Shown here in pieces: positions 20,312 to 30,475 of a stretch of 64,000 nt of DNA (position 1 is its first letter; each line of letters opens with the position of its first letter). The position numbers were made by a program, and so were the translations under genes. Origin of the DNA: Pyrinomonas methylaliphatogenes (GTDB lineage Bacteria; Acidobacteriota; Blastocatellia; Pyrinomonadales; Pyrinomonadaceae). The notes under the pieces were generated by a model. The model was given only the letters and a program-made list of their open reading frames with translations, was not told the DNA's origin and searched no databases. The stretch spans positions 313,001-377,000 of the forward strand of contig NZ_CBXV010000008.1 of the NCBI RefSeq assembly GCF_000820845.2. Direction: 5' to 3'.

Positions 20312-21508
20312 TCAGTGATGCGCTGGATGGAAAGCCTTCTCGAGCAGCGTATCGTGCCGCGGCAGCAGCGGACGACGGCCCAATTGCCAAGCGAAGAACG
20401 CGATCCACAATCCGCCGATCCCCAACGGCGCGACCAGATCCAACCAGTGAAGATGGAACGCGCTCCGATACTCTTCCCGGTGCGCCTCGGGCGCAACCAA
20501 CCACACGACATCGAGCCACCGCACGGCGAGCAGGAAGAGCGCGATGGCGACCAATCGCCGCGGATTGCGCTTGATGTCGCGCGACAAAAGGAGCAAGAAC
20601 GGGAACGCGAATTGAAACAGCACCAATCCCAAAGAGACATACTGCCAGCCGCCGCTCATCCGCCGCAAGTACCACGGGATCTCTTCAGGCAAATTGCCCG
20701 ACCAGATGAGCAGGAACTGCGAAAACGATAAATAAGACCAGAGCATAACGAACATCAGCATGAACTTGCCGAGGTCATGCAGATGCGCTGGGAGCACCAC
20801 CGCACGCAGCGGTTCGGTTTGGCGCAAGTAAATGAAGATCGTGACGGCGAAAGCGAACGCGCTCATCCCCCAAGCCGTCGCCATGATCAAACCGAAGATG
20901 GTCGAATACCACTCGGGATCGAGCGACATGATCAGATCGAACACGGCGAACGTCACCGTCAAGAAGAAGAGGATCAGACCGGGCCCACTTATGCGCTGCA
21001 TCCGCCCTTCGAGCGCGCGCGTCTCCGCCTGCGCGTCCTGCTCCGCCGACCACTTGTTGAGCAAGTAGGCGAGGACGAGCCAAACGATGAAGTAGACGGC
21101 GAAGCGCGCGAGGAAGAACGAAACGTTCAGGTAAGGCGCTTTGTGCTGCAACAGTTCGTTGGCAGCCATCGCCTCTTCATGTGACCACTCGTAAAGCTGA
21201 TGAATGCCGAACGCAATCGGGATGAACAACACCAACATCAGCGGGATCGTGCGCGTCGCCGCTTCGAGGATGCGCCTGATGACCAAAGTCCACGCCCCGC
21301 CCGCGACGTGATGGACCATGAGCAACCCCAAAGATCCGACCGCCACGCCGGTCCAGAGGACGTACCCGATCAAATAGGAGAAGAAGAACTGCCGCGTATC
21401 CAGAACGGCCCCGAGCGCGGTCAGAGCCGCACCAATAATTCCGACGATTAACGCGACATTGCGCAAACGCCCCAATTCAGGCGGCGCCGCTTCCATCCTT
21501 TGAATCAT
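20312..21508 (-). CDS. actF: Alternative complex III subunit F (quinol:cytochrome c oxidoreductase)
   Basis: 398-aa polytopic inner-membrane protein, about ten predicted spans, homologous to ActC/NrfD-type subunits that bind quinol. Characteristic pieces are DTRQFFFSYLIGYVLWTGVA, LGLLMVHHVAGGAWTLVIRR and SLDPEWYSTIFGLIMATAWG. Its ATG overlaps the actE stop by 4 bp (ATGA), showing translational coupling. With ActC it forms the membrane core of ACIII, which oxidises menaquinol or another quinol and passes electrons to cytochrome c. Confidence 0.93.
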   Translation of the reverse strand: MIQRMEAAPPELGRLRNVALIVGIIGAALTALGAVLDTRQFFFSYLIGYVLWTGVAVGSLGLLMVHHVAGGAWTLVIRRILEAATRTIPLMLVLFIPIAFGIHQLYEWSHEEAMAANELLQHKAPYLNVSFFLARFAVYFIVWLVLAYLLNKWSAEQDAQAETRALEGRMQRISGPGLILFFLTVTFAVFDLIMSLDPEWYSTIFGLIMATAWGMSAFAFAVTIFIYLRQTEPLRAVVLPAHLHDLGKFMLMFVMLWSYLSFSQFLLIWSGNLPEEIPWYLRRMSGGWQYVSLGLVLFQFAFPFLLLLSRDIKRNPRRLVAIALFLLAVRWLDVVWLVAPEAHREEYRSAFHLHWLDLVAPLGIGGLWIAFFAWQLGRRPLLPRHDTLLEKAFHPAHH

Positions 21509-22215
21509 CGCTGCCCTCCATTCCCTCCTGCGGCCTCTAATTTGCCCCGTTCTTCGGGCGGCACATCGTTGATGCTCGCATTACGACTCAATTGCAACGC
21601 GCGTATGTAGGCGATGATCGCCCACCGATCGCGCGGCGGGATCACCCAACCGTAAGCGGGCATCGTCCCCCACCCATTGGTGATCACATCGAAGAAATGG
21701 CCGACCGGCGCCTGCCGCAATCGCTCTTCGTGATAGGAGGGCGGACGCCGATAGCCGCGCCTGACGATCATCCCGTCCCCATCGCCGGTGCGCCCATGGC
21801 AGACCGAACAGTAGATGTTGTACCGTTCTTCGCCGCGATCGACTATCTCTTTTGTCACAGGGAAGGGGAAAGCGTCGACCAGCGACGGATCGTACTGCAC
21901 GCTCTGACCGCCGCTCGCGCTCCCGACGCTTGCATTCGTGTTTGTCGCGCCGGCGCGCTTGCCCGTATAAAATTCCGCATCCTCACGCAGATAACCGCGC
22001 GCCACCGTCCCTTGCACGAGCGGACGCACGCTTGCGCCGTCGCCGAAGAAATCGCTCTTCCTGTACGGCTTGTAGCGCGGTTGATCCTGCATGTCCATGC
22101 GACAGCCGACGCCGAAGAGGGCTGCGGCAAACGTCAACGCGAGCGCGGCGACGCGCCACCTCCCGCTTCCACCGGAGACCATCTTCGATTCCCTTCTGGT
22201 CAAAAGACCTTGCAT
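21505..22215 (-). CDS. actE: Alternative complex III subunit E, monoheme cytochrome c lipoprotein
   Basis: 236-aa exported cytochrome. The N-terminus has a hydrophobic segment ending in a lipobox (ALFGVGC, C38), so it is probably lipid-anchored on the outer face of the inner membrane. One heme c site, CSVCH, is followed by GRTGDGDGMIVRRGY, the usual ActE context. GAGGAG precedes the ATG at 22215; an in-frame ATG eleven codons later also has a purine-rich site. In the complex it carries electrons from ActA toward the oxidase. It overlaps actF by 4 bp. Confidence 0.92.
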   Translation of the reverse strand: MQGLLTRRESKMVSGGSGRWRVAALALTFAAALFGVGCRMDMQDQPRYKPYRKSDFFGDGASVRPLVQGTVARGYLREDAEFYTGKRAGATNTNASVGSASGGQSVQYDPSLVDAFPFPVTKEIVDRGEERYNIYCSVCHGRTGDGDGMIVRRGYRRPPSYHEERLRQAPVGHFFDVITNGWGTMPAYGWVIPPRDRWAIIAYIRALQLSRNASINDVPPEERGKLEAAGGNGGQR

Positions 22216-22254
22216 CTGCTCTCCTCGATCACTTAACGACTTTCCGTTGCCCCC

Positions 22255-22806
22255 CTAGGGCTCGACCTCGAAGACCTCGCGCGCGTTCAACCCCCAGAGG
22301 AAGCCCGCCGTCTCTTCGCGATCGAACTTCGGATCGGTCGCCTCGATGAGCAGGAAGAACCGATCGCGACTCGCTAGCTCGAAACGCGGGACGTTGAAAA
22401 CCGGATGATATGGACGCGGCAATCCGTTCCGTCCGAGCATCCCGAGAAAGGCGGAGAAGGCGGCGAAAAGGACCGTCATCTCAAAGGTGATCGGCACGAA
22501 AGAGGGCCAGCTGTTGAACGGGCGCCCGCCGACGTTGATCGGATAATCGATCGCCGACGTGTAGTAAAGCAGCAGATAACCGGAGAGGCCGCCGATCAAA
22601 CCGCCGAGGAAGATCAAGATGGGGAGCCGCGTCCGCCGAATGGCCAACGCCTCGTTCAATTCTTCGATCGGATAGGGCGAGAAGGCATCAACGTGCCGGT
22701 AGCCCGCCGCTCGCGTCCGACGCGCGGCCTCCACCAACTCGGTCGGCGTTTCAAATTCCGCGATCACGCCGTAGATTTCGGGTCGTTCCTGCTCTGTGTG
22801 CGCCAT
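22255..22806 (-). CDS. actD: Alternative complex III subunit D (DUF3341)
   Basis: 183-aa DUF3341 protein with two membrane spans (RLPILIFLGGLIGGLSGYLL and FVPITFEMTVLFAAFSAFLG) and a soluble N-terminus containing YGVIAEFETPTELVEAARRT and DAFSPYPIEEL, the family hallmark. It carries no cofactor. In known ACIII structures ActD packs beside ActC. It begins 10 bp after actC ends, in the conserved actCDE order. Confidence 0.93.
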   Translation of the reverse strand: MAHTEQERPEIYGVIAEFETPTELVEAARRTRAAGYRHVDAFSPYPIEELNEALAIRRTRLPILIFLGGLIGGLSGYLLLYYTSAIDYPINVGGRPFNSWPSFVPITFEMTVLFAAFSAFLGMLGRNGLPRPYHPVFNVPRFELASRDRFFLLIEATDPKFDREETAGFLWGLNAREVFEVEP

Positions 22807-22816
22807 CTCTCACCTC

Positions 22817-24220
22817 TCAATCATGCGCTGCCGCTTCGGCTTTGGATTGCACGCGCGATTGCGGCAGAAGCATCCGGACTTCGAAGATCGGGATCATCGG
22901 AAGCAATCTGATGAAGAGGAACATCATGAAGAGGAAGAACCCGATCGTCCCGAAGAACATCGTGAAGTCCCACAACCGCGGCGCATACATCCCCCACGAA
23001 GACGGCAAGAAGTCTCGATACAAGCTCGTCACGATGATGACGAACCGTTCCAACCACATCCCCACGTTGATGATAATCGAAACGATGAAGAGCACGAGCA
23101 TGTTCTCGCGCACGCGCCGCGACCAGAGAAGTTGCGGCGTGATGATGTTGCAAAGGATCAACAGCCAGTATGACCAAGCATATGGGCCGAACATGCGGTT
23201 GCGAATCATGAACCATTCATAACCGCCCGCATACCAACCGATGAAAGCCTCCATCAGGTAGCCGTAGGCGACGATCAACCCGGTGGCGAGCATGACCTTG
23301 CCCATCTGGTTCATGTGACGCAGCGTGATCATATCTTCGAGCCCGTAGAACTTGCGGATCGGGATCAGCAGCGTCAAGACCATCGCAAAGCCCGAATAGA
23401 TCGCTCCGGCGACGAAATAGGGCGGGAAGATCGTCGTATGCCACCCCGGGAGGATAGAGACGGCGAAGTCGAAGCTCACCACCGTGTGGACCGATAGGAC
23501 GAGCGGCGTCGAGAGCCCCGCCAAGATCAAATAGGCTGTCTCATACCGGTGCCAGTGACGCGCCGAACCGCGCCACCCCATCGCGAGCACGCCGTAAATT
23601 TTCTTCACCAGCGGATGGCGCGCCTGATCGCGCATGGTCGCCAGATCCGGAATCAACCCCGTAAACCAGAAGAGCAGCGAGACGGTCCCGTAGGTCGAGA
23701 CGGCAAACACGTCCCACATCAAGGGGCTGCGAAATTGCGGCCACATCCCCATCGTGTTCGGATAGGGGAAGAGCCAGTAGGCGAGCCACGGACGCCCGAC
23801 GTGAAACAGCGGAAAGAGCCCCGCGCACGCGACAGCAAAGAGCGTCATCGCCTCTGCCGCGCGATTGATCGAGGTGCGCCAGTCCTGGCGAAACAGCAGC
23901 AGGATCGCCGAAATCAACGTCCCGGCGTGGCCGATGCCGATCCACCACACGAAGTTGATGATGTCGAACGCCCAAGCGACCGGAATGTTGTTTCCCCAAA
24001 TCCCGATCCCGGTCAACACCAAGTAGGTGATCGTGTACAGCAACATCATCACCATCACGAAGGTGATCGTGGCGCCGATGACCCATCCGAAAGGGGTGCG
24101 CCGCGATAAGACGATGCTGGCGATCTTCTCCGTGACGGAGATGAAGTTGTGGCCCGGAGCGATCACCGGATGGTCTTGACCGATCATCTCTTGCTGACGC
24201 CCTGACGTAATCGTGCTCAT
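22817..24220 (-). CDS. actC: Alternative complex III subunit C (NrfD-like quinol-binding subunit)
   Basis: 467-aa inner-membrane protein of the NrfD/PsrC family with about ten spans. It contains [40 protein letters not shown] and [20 protein letters not shown], the conserved quinol-side region, plus [18 protein letters not shown]. It binds quinol and interacts with the iron-sulfur subunit ActB. The stop of actB is 5 bp upstream, so the genes are tightly packed. Confidence 0.95.
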   Translation of the reverse strand: MSTITSGRQQEMIGQDHPVIAPGHNFISVTEKIASIVLSRRTPFGWVIGATITFVMVMMLLYTITYLVLTGIGIWGNNIPVAWAFDIINFVWWIGIGHAGTLISAILLLFRQDWRTSINRAAEAMTLFAVACAGLFPLFHVGRPWLAYWLFPYPNTMGMWPQFRSPLMWDVFAVSTYGTVSLLFWFTGLIPDLATMRDQARHPLVKKIYGVLAMGWRGSARHWHRYETAYLILAGLSTPLVLSVHTVVSFDFAVSILPGWHTTIFPPYFVAGAIYSGFAMVLTLLIPIRKFYGLEDMITLRHMNQMGKVMLATGLIVAYGYLMEAFIGWYAGGYEWFMIRNRMFGPYAWSYWLLILCNIITPQLLWSRRVRENMLVLFIVSIIINVGMWLERFVIIVTSLYRDFLPSSWGMYAPRLWDFTMFFGTIGFFLFMMFLFIRLLPMIPIFEVRMLLPQSRVQSKAEAAAHD

Positions 24221-24225
24221 TCGGT

Positions 24226-27200
24226 CTATGCTCCCTGCAGTTCCGGATTAGGATTGCGAAGCGCGGCGAGATAGCTCGTGCGCGGTCGCGTGTTCAATTC
24301 GCCGAGCAGCGCGAAGTTGCGCTTTTCAGCCTTCAATTTCGCGACCCGGCTACTTGGATCGTTGAGATCACCGAAGATGATCGCTTCGGTCGGACAGACC
24401 GCTTGACACGCGGTTAGGATCTCGCCATCGCGCACGCGCCGCCCATCCTTCTCCGCTTCGATCTTGGCCGCTTGAATTCGCTGCACGCAATAGGTGCACT
24501 TCTCCATCACGCCGCGCGAGCGGATGGTCACCTCCGGATTGCGCATCAGCTTATAGGTCGGTGTGTCCCAATCTTGATAGAGCAGATAGTTGAAGCGCCG
24601 CACCTTGTACGGACAATTGTTCGAGCAATAGCGCGTGCCGACACACCGGTTGTAGACCATGTCGTTCAGCCCTTCGGCGCTGTGCACGGTCGCATTGACC
24701 GGACAGACCACTTCGCACGGCGCCACTTCGCACTGCTGACATGGGATCGGTTGAAAATACGTGGTCGGGTTCTCGGGCGCGCCCTCGTAATAGGTATCGA
24801 CGCGCAACCAGTGCATCTCGCGGCTGCGCGCCACCTGCTCCTTGCCCACTACGGGGATGTTGTTCTCCGCTTGGCAAGCGACGATGCAAGCGTTGCAGCC
24901 GATGCACGCGCTGACATCGATCGCCATCCCCCAACGATAACCATCGTACTGGTACTGCGGGTATAGCGATAGATCCTGCGGCGGCTGGTGATCGCGCTTA
25001 TGCACCGTCTCCGGATCGCGCAAATACTCCTCGAGCGTGGTGGCGCGCACCAGATCGCGCCCCTCCATCAAGAAATGGAGTTGCGTCGAAGCGAGCTGAT
25101 ACTCTTGGCCGGTCCTGACGATCTCACCTCCAGCCCCGCTCCACATCGCATCCGCGGTGCGCACGGCGAAAGCGTTATAGCCGATCTTATCGCCAACGCG
25201 CCCGGCCCGCTCGCGCCCGTAACCGAAGAAGACCGTGACGCAATCATCAGGATGCCCCGGCACGAGGTAAACGGGACCGCGCACGCTCCGCCCTTTGAAG
25301 CGAAATTCGACGATCTCTGACCAGATCTCGCCGCCGCGACTGCCGACGACTCGATCGAGTCCCATCCGTTCCGCCGTCCGCGGGCTCATGTAGATGACGT
25401 TGTCCCACGTGAGCTTAGTGAGCGGCTTCGGCAACTCCTGCAACCAGCCCAGATTGGCGAAACGCCCGTCGTAGACCGACGGATCGGGACGGAAGACGAC
25501 CTCGAACCCTCGCGCCGGCTGGTTCACCGCCTGAGCCGGGAATTCCGCCCGCGGCGTCAGCGTGCGCGTCTGGAAAGCCGTATCGCGTATGATGCCGTCG
25601 TGTAACGCGCGCCGCCACCACATCTCGAAATCGCCGCCGCTGTGCTGCCGTTGCCAATAATCGCGCACGACATCATATGAGGTTCGATCAGGTTGATCGT
25701 TTAGCACAGCCAAGATCTCATGGGCCGTCTTGCCCTGATAAAGCGGCGCGATCAACGGTTGGATGATCGAAACCGTCCCATCATACGCGCGCGCATCGCT
25801 CCACGACTCGAGGTAGTGCGCCTCGGGGACGTGCCAGTGGCACAGATCCGCCGTCTCATCCCGATAAAGCCCGAGATGCACGCGCAACGGGACCCGCTCC
25901 AAAGCCGCACGGAACGGGATATCGGCTGGCGCATTGTAAACGGGATTCCCGCCGAGGATCACAAGCATCTCGACGCGCCCCGCTTCCATATCGGCCACAA
26001 GCTCGCGCAAACTCTCCGTTTGAATGGCCGGATTGGCCTCTATCGGATCGGTATAGAGGACGGTCCGCCCGACGTTTCCGAGCGCGGCGTTGATCGCGTG
26101 CGCAAGCGCGTGGATGATGGGCGGCTGCTCATCGCCGACGATGACGATCGAGGAGCCGCGATGCTGCTGAAGATCGCGCACGACGGCGCTGATCCAAGAG
26201 CCGTACTTCGCATTCGCCGCCTCGCCCCCAGCACCGCTGACCCCGACGCCCGACGCGATGGCGCGCGCTAGCGATTCCATCTCGCTCGGCTTGACTGGCA
26301 GACGATGATCGGCCACCGCTCCCGTAATCGTCGGCGAAGTCTCGACCACATAGAGCCGGTTCATGTCCCTCTGCGTGGCAACGACGCGCCGCCGATTGGC
26401 GAAATCGCGCGCATAACGCAAATGGCCCGGGCCGCGGAACAGGAAATCGGCGTCGAGCGAAAGCACACGCGCCGCTTGATCGAAACGGTAGATCGTATTG
26501 ACCGGTTGACCGAAAGCCATCTGCGCTCCCAGCCGCACGTTGTCGCGCGTCACCGGTTCATACTGATGCCATTTGGCGGCAGGGTATTTTTGCAGGAGAG
26601 TCCTGATTTGATCGGCCAGCGTCGGCGAAATGACCGTCTCGGTCAGCAAGCGCAAACCCGCCCCGCGCTTTCCATCCTGCTCGACCATCGCCGTCCGGAT
26701 GGCGCTCAAAAATGCCGACCAAGACGAGATGTCGCCGAGATAGAGGAGCGTGCGCGAGCGATCCGGATCATAAAGTTGCAAGATCGAAGCTTGCGCCCAC
26801 AGGTCGGTCGCGCCGAGGCTTCCGGGATGCTCCGGATTGCCTTCGATTTTGGTCGGGCGCCCTTCATTGCTGCGCACCAGCAGGCCGATCGCTTCGCCGG
26901 CAAAGGGCATCGCCGTGGCGAAGAAGAGCGGTTTGCCCGGCACGATCTCCTCTGGCTGGCGCACATATGGGACGATCTGCTCCTGCGGCTGATAGACGCA
27001 ACCGCTCAATCCGGCGAGCGCTAGCGAAGCGCCCATCAGCTTCAAAAAGCGCCGCCGCCCGACCGGATCGTTCCACTCCGCAGCCCCGTGCGGGAACTCG
27101 CGTTGAAGATATTCGAGAAACTCCGGCGTCTCGCTCAACTCTTCCAGAGAGCGCCAGAAGCGGCGTCCCCGCTCCTGTTGCGCCTTGTGAAGGAGCGTAC

Positions 27201-27252
27201 TAAGGCGCGGACGAATCTGCACTAATTCCTGAGGCGTCGCTTCTTTAGCCAT
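24226..27252 (-). CDS. actB: Alternative complex III subunit B (molybdopterin-like plus iron-sulfur)
   Basis: 1008-aa fusion of a molybdopterin-oxidoreductase-like part (residues about 50-720) and a four-cluster ferredoxin-like part (about 760-980). A twin-arginine-type signal, [20 protein letters not shown], lies near residue 45, unusually far from the N-terminus, as in other ActB proteins. Cysteine blocks are [35 protein letters not shown], and CTYC with CQAVC. In characterised ACIII the first part lacks the molybdenum cofactor; I assume the same here. It links quinol oxidation to the ActA hemes. Confidence 0.96.
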   Translation of the reverse strand: MAKEATPQELVQIRPRLSTLLHKAQQERGRRFWRSLEELSETPEFLEYLQREFPHGAAEWNDPVGRRRFLKLMGASLALAGLSGCVYQPQEQIVPYVRQPEEIVPGKPLFFATAMPFAGEAIGLLVRSNEGRPTKIEGNPEHPGSLGATDLWAQASILQLYDPDRSRTLLYLGDISSWSAFLSAIRTAMVEQDGKRGAGLRLLTETVISPTLADQIRTLLQKYPAAKWHQYEPVTRDNVRLGAQMAFGQPVNTIYRFDQAARVLSLDADFLFRGPGHLRYARDFANRRRVVATQRDMNRLYVVETSPTITGAVADHRLPVKPSEMESLARAIASGVGVSGAGGEAANAKYGSWISAVVRDLQQHRGSSIVIVGDEQPPIIHALAHAINAALGNVGRTVLYTDPIEANPAIQTESLRELVADMEAGRVEMLVILGGNPVYNAPADIPFRAALERVPLRVHLGLYRDETADLCHWHVPEAHYLESWSDARAYDGTVSIIQPLIAPLYQGKTAHEILAVLNDQPDRTSYDVVRDYWQRQHSGGDFEMWWRRALHDGIIRDTAFQTRTLTPRAEFPAQAVNQPARGFEVVFRPDPSVYDGRFANLGWLQELPKPLTKLTWDNVIYMSPRTAERMGLDRVVGSRGGEIWSEIVEFRFKGRSVRGPVYLVPGHPDDCVTVFFGYGRERAGRVGDKIGYNAFAVRTADAMWSGAGGEIVRTGQEYQLASTQLHFLMEGRDLVRATTLEEYLRDPETVHKRDHQPPQDLSLYPQYQYDGYRWGMAIDVSACIGCNACIVACQAENNIPVVGKEQVARSREMHWLRVDTYYEGAPENPTTYFQPIPCQQCEVAPCEVVCPVNATVHSAEGLNDMVYNRCVGTRYCSNNCPYKVRRFNYLLYQDWDTPTYKLMRNPEVTIRSRGVMEKCTYCVQRIQAAKIEAEKDGRRVRDGEILTACQAVCPTEAIIFGDLNDPSSRVAKLKAEKRNFALLGELNTRPRTSYLAALRNPNPELQGA

Positions 27253-27270
27253 AATGAACCTTTCCGCTAA

Positions 27271-27930
27271 TTAGCGATGGCACGTCGAACAACTGGTCAA
27301 CACCGCTGGGCTTTTGATGTCGTAGGCCTTAACCAACTCGCGCCCCTTCTCTTCCTGGTCCGGCCCCGGTTGCCATTCCATGTTGAAGATCTGGTCACGC
27401 GGGCGCACGAACTTTTCGGGCGCGCGATGACATTGCAGACACCATTCCATCTGCAACGAGGCCACCTGCCAGACGACCGGCATCAGATCGACGCGTCCAT
27501 GACAGGTCGAACATCCGATGCCTTTGTTGACGTGGATGCTGTGGTTGAAGTAGACGAAATCGGGCAGATCGTGCACCCGATTCCATTCGAGCGGACGTCC
27601 CGTGCGCCAACTTTCACGAACTGGCTCAAGATAAGGGCTGTCAGCCCAAATCTGCGAGTGGCAGTTCATGCACGTCTGCGTCGAAGGCATGCCAGCCGAG
27701 GCCGAAACCTCGACCGACATGTGACAGTAGCGGCAATCGATGCCATCGTCACCGACGTGATGCTTGTGACTGAACTGCACGGGTTGCTCGACTTCGACGT
27801 ATGCCTTCGTAATGTAAGATGAGCGTTGGAACGCGATGACGAGGAAGATGGCTGAAGCGATGATGAAGACGGCACCGAATATGCTTATCCTCGCAATCGA
27901 GTTCGCGCTCGGACGAAATAGCTGCGGCAT
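27271..27930 (-). CDS. actA: Alternative complex III subunit A, pentaheme cytochrome c
   Basis: 219-aa periplasmic protein anchored by one N-terminal span (ISIFGAVFIIASAIFLVIAF). Five heme c motifs are present, starting at C66 (CRYCH), C87 (CMNCH), C140 (CSTCH), C164 (CLQCH) and C214 (CSTCH, two residues from the end). This equals the pentaheme ActA of Rhodothermus ACIII. It is the first gene of the minus-strand respiratory operon that continues through actB to ctaB, over 13.9 kb. The divergent 2Fe-2S gene lies across a 352-bp gap. Confidence 0.95.
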   Translation of the reverse strand: MPQLFRPSANSIARISIFGAVFIIASAIFLVIAFQRSSYITKAYVEVEQPVQFSHKHHVGDDGIDCRYCHMSVEVSASAGMPSTQTCMNCHSQIWADSPYLEPVRESWRTGRPLEWNRVHDLPDFVYFNHSIHVNKGIGCSTCHGRVDLMPVVWQVASLQMEWCLQCHRAPEKFVRPRDQIFNMEWQPGPDQEEKGRELVKAYDIKSPAVLTSCSTCHR

Positions 27931-28282
27931 TACCTCACCTTCTCGCTTGTCTCAAAACCACTTAACGAGCGACCTTGAAAGATCGTAGACCTAGCCGAAC
28001 GTCTCGACAACACCGCCGAGTTTATGCAACTCGCACACACTGTAACGTGAGACTCCGCTAGCGGAGCACTCTACTCATACTACATTTTTCACTCGCGGAG
28101 CAAGTTATCGGCTACAATTTATCTTATTTTTTAAGCATTCTAAATTTTTCAACCGTTCTAATCTAGCCTCGCCCGGATTTGGCTCCGCGCCCGTTCTCGG
28201 TTAAACTTATGCGCTTTCTGCCCTCTCACGTCGCCAAGCAAACGTCGTTTAGAGTTCAAATTCGGACGGGCATCGAAGGACG
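27931..28282. promoter_or_regulatory. Divergent control region between actA and the 2Fe-2S gene
   Basis: This 352-bp gap is visibly more AT-rich than its flanks. It includes a perfect 14-bp palindrome, CTCCGCTAGCGGAG, at 28053-28066; GCGGAGCA from its right arm recurs near 28095. A TACAAT at 28113-28118 could be a -10 box for the plus-strand gene, but no good -35 precedes it. The palindrome is a candidate operator for coordinated control of both transcripts. Confidence 0.5.
27982..28010 (-). promoter_or_regulatory. Possible promoter of the ACIII-caa3 operon
   Basis: Read on the minus strand, TTGTCG (28005-28010), a 17-bp spacer and TACGAT (27982-27987) form a moderate housekeeping promoter about 50 bp before the actA ATG. 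Each box matches consensus at four of six positions. Confidence 0.35.
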
Positions 28283-29365
28283 ATGGAAGAGATAGTTTTT
28301 CATCAAGCCGAGAGACCAAACCTACCGGCGCATCCTTTCGAAGCTTTCCTTCATGAGCAGAGCGAAGAGGATTGGGCGCAGGCTATTGCCGCGCTCTTAC
28401 CGCACATCCACAAAGTGGACCAAAACGCCACGCGCATTTGGTTTCACTTCTTCCCGCTCGCTTTAGCGCGCGCGCTTGAGCGCGCCCCCGACCCGGAACA
28501 GCTTGCGCGCGAGCTGCTGCTTCAGGGCCGTTACCGTTTGCGTGATCAGATCGACGAGTCTCATTACTTCCTGTACGGCCATCGTTACTGGCCCACGATC
28601 AAACGCGCGGTGATCGAGTTTGCGGAGCGTTTCTCCACCGGGAACGCCCAGCTTTCGCTCGCCGAGCAGATCCGTGAGGTGGCGCGTCGCGCTTCGCGCG
28701 ATCTCGGTGTGGCTGAAGCGCTCACCATCGGCATTACCGCCGTCGCCTTCATGACCGTCCGCCAAGCGGGTTTGGAAGCGGTCAAACGCGCGCCGGGCAC
28801 GATACGACTTAGCGAATGGGCGCTTCGGCGCACGCCGGAACAGGTCTTGAAAGCGCGCGCGCGCGATGATCGGCAAGGGCTTTTCGGTTTTCTTCGGACA
28901 GAGGATAAGGTTTGGACGGTCACATTCAACGAGAACGATCCCGAAGCTCACTTCAAGCTGGTCCACACGCAGGAGATCGCCTGGGCCGCGGCTTCGGACA
29001 AGCGTCCGTGGCATTTGCGCGATCCGCGCTGCGTGGCGGGCGAAGGGCCGATCCCGGTCCAGTGTCGTTCGGCAGCCTGCGGCACATGCTGGGTTGGGGT
29101 ATTGGGTGGAGCGGAGAAGCTCTCCGAGGTCGGCAAGCTCGAAAGGCGTATGATGCCGCGTTTCGGTTACATCGACACGGATGAGCCGCGCCCGATCATC
29201 CGCCTTTCATGCCAAGCGAAAGCTTATGGCGCGGTCTCCATCGTGATCCCACCGTGGAACGGTTACTTCGGCAAACTCCTCAAAGGCGAAGCGGCGGATG
29301 CGCCCAAGGATGGAGCGGAAGATAGCGGCGATCGGATCATCGAATCGTCCAATCTCAGCTCTTGA
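28283..29365 (+). CDS. 2Fe-2S ferredoxin-domain protein with large novel N-terminal region
   Basis: 360-aa protein without signal peptide. The C-terminal part (about 205-325) is a plant-type ferredoxin fold: WTVTFNENDPEAHFKLVHT opens it, and the cluster cysteines are C261, C266 and C269 in VQCRSAACGTCWVG and C310 in RLSCQAKAYG. Residues 1-200 show no domain I recognise; they are helical with several conserved-looking aromatics (RIWFHFFPLALA, ESHYFLYGHRYWP). It is divergent from actA, so it may feed electrons to, or sense the state of, the respiratory chain; this is inference. The ATG has no obvious ribosome site. Confidence 0.8.
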   Translation: MEEIVFHQAERPNLPAHPFEAFLHEQSEEDWAQAIAALLPHIHKVDQNATRIWFHFFPLALARALERAPDPEQLARELLLQGRYRLRDQIDESHYFLYGHRYWPTIKRAVIEFAERFSTGNAQLSLAEQIREVARRASRDLGVAEALTIGITAVAFMTVRQAGLEAVKRAPGTIRLSEWALRRTPEQVLKARARDDRQGLFGFLRTEDKVWTVTFNENDPEAHFKLVHTQEIAWAAASDKRPWHLRDPRCVAGEGPIPVQCRSAACGTCWVGVLGGAEKLSEVGKLERRMMPRFGYIDTDEPRPIIRLSCQAKAYGAVSIVIPPWNGYFGKLLKGEAADAPKDGAEDSGDRIIESSNLSS

Positions 29366-29428
29366 GCGAGGGGTTTTGGCGCGTTATTTCGCCTTGACGC
29401 GCCGGCTTTTGGAAGACTACGGATTCGA

Positions 29429-30286
29429 TCAAGTCCGGCGCGCGCGCGTTGCCATCCAGATCCTGTAAGCCTCATCGCGTTTCAACCCGAGTTCGCGCGC
29501 CGCGCGCTTTAACGCCGCACGATGGTCCATCCCCTCATCCTCGAGCTGCGAGATCTTCCGCTCCAATGCTGCAGCCAAATCATCATGCCGGGAGAGCTCC
29601 TCTTCGGTCGCCGCTTCAGCTCGATCTATGACGAGGACGATCTCGCCGCGCGTTTTTTCCCGGCTGAAACGCTGGGCCAGCTCGCTCAAACTGCCGCGCG
29701 CGATCTCTTCATGGAGTTTGGTCAATTCGCGCGCCACGGCGGCTTGGCGCTCGCCGAGTATCGCGCGCGCATCGGCGAGCGACGCGGCCAGGCGGTGCGG
29801 CGCTTCGTAGAAGATGAGCGTCGCCGCAAGCGCGCGTACTTCCATCAAACGCGCGCGCCGCGCATGGCTCTTCGCGGGCAAGAAACCGCCGAAGAAGAAC
29901 TGATCGGTCGGCAGTCCCGAAGCGACGAGCGCGGCGACGAAGGCCGCCGGACCGGGAACGGGCACGACCTTCAATCCGCGCGCCAGACACTCGCGCACCA
30001 GACGATAGCCGGGATCGCTGATCGCGGGCGTGCCCGCGTCAGCGACAAGCGCCACTTGTTCGCCCGCCGCAATGCGATCGGCGATCTGTTCGGCGCGTTC
30101 GCGCTCGTTGTGTTCGTGATAACTGATGGTCGGTCGTTCGATTCGGTAGTGCGCGAGCAGTTTGCGCGTGTGGCGCGTGTCTTCGCAGGCGATGAGATCC
30201 GCTTCCGCCAACACGCGCAAGGCCCGCTGCGTGATGTCTTCAAGATTGCCGATTGGCGTCGCGACGACGTAGAGCGTTCCGGACAT
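29429..30286 (-). CDS. rsmI: 16S rRNA 2'-O-ribose methyltransferase RsmI
   Basis: Methylates C1402 of 16S rRNA using S-adenosylmethionine. The 285-aa tetrapyrrole-methylase-fold protein begins MSGTLYVVATPIGNLEDIT and contains ACEDTRHTRKLL, SYHEHNE, VALVADAGTPAISDPGY and PGPAAFVAALVASGLP, all family signatures. A C-terminal helical domain with a Lys/Arg-rich end (YRIWMATRARRT) completes it. Cytoplasmic. It lies downstream of a hypothetical gene on the minus strand and converges with the 2Fe-2S gene. Confidence 0.96.
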   Translation of the reverse strand: MSGTLYVVATPIGNLEDITQRALRVLAEADLIACEDTRHTRKLLAHYRIERPTISYHEHNERERAEQIADRIAAGEQVALVADAGTPAISDPGYRLVRECLARGLKVVPVPGPAAFVAALVASGLPTDQFFFGGFLPAKSHARRARLMEVRALAATLIFYEAPHRLAASLADARAILGERQAAVARELTKLHEEIARGSLSELAQRFSREKTRGEIVLVIDRAEAATEEELSRHDDLAAALERKISQLEDEGMDHRAALKRAARELGLKRDEAYRIWMATRARRT

Positions 30287-30475
30287 GTCAACGAGATGGC
30301 GAACTTCGCAAAGCTTTCGTCGCCGTCTTCGACGGGCAACTGCCGCTGCGCCCCTTTGAAGCTTTAACTCGCGGCGATTTCGTGGCGGCTCGAACGCGCA
30401 TCGCCACAGCGCGATCGCTTCTTCCCCGGGAATTTCGACTCGCTGCGCCTTTGCGGCGATCAGTTCGAGCGCCCT

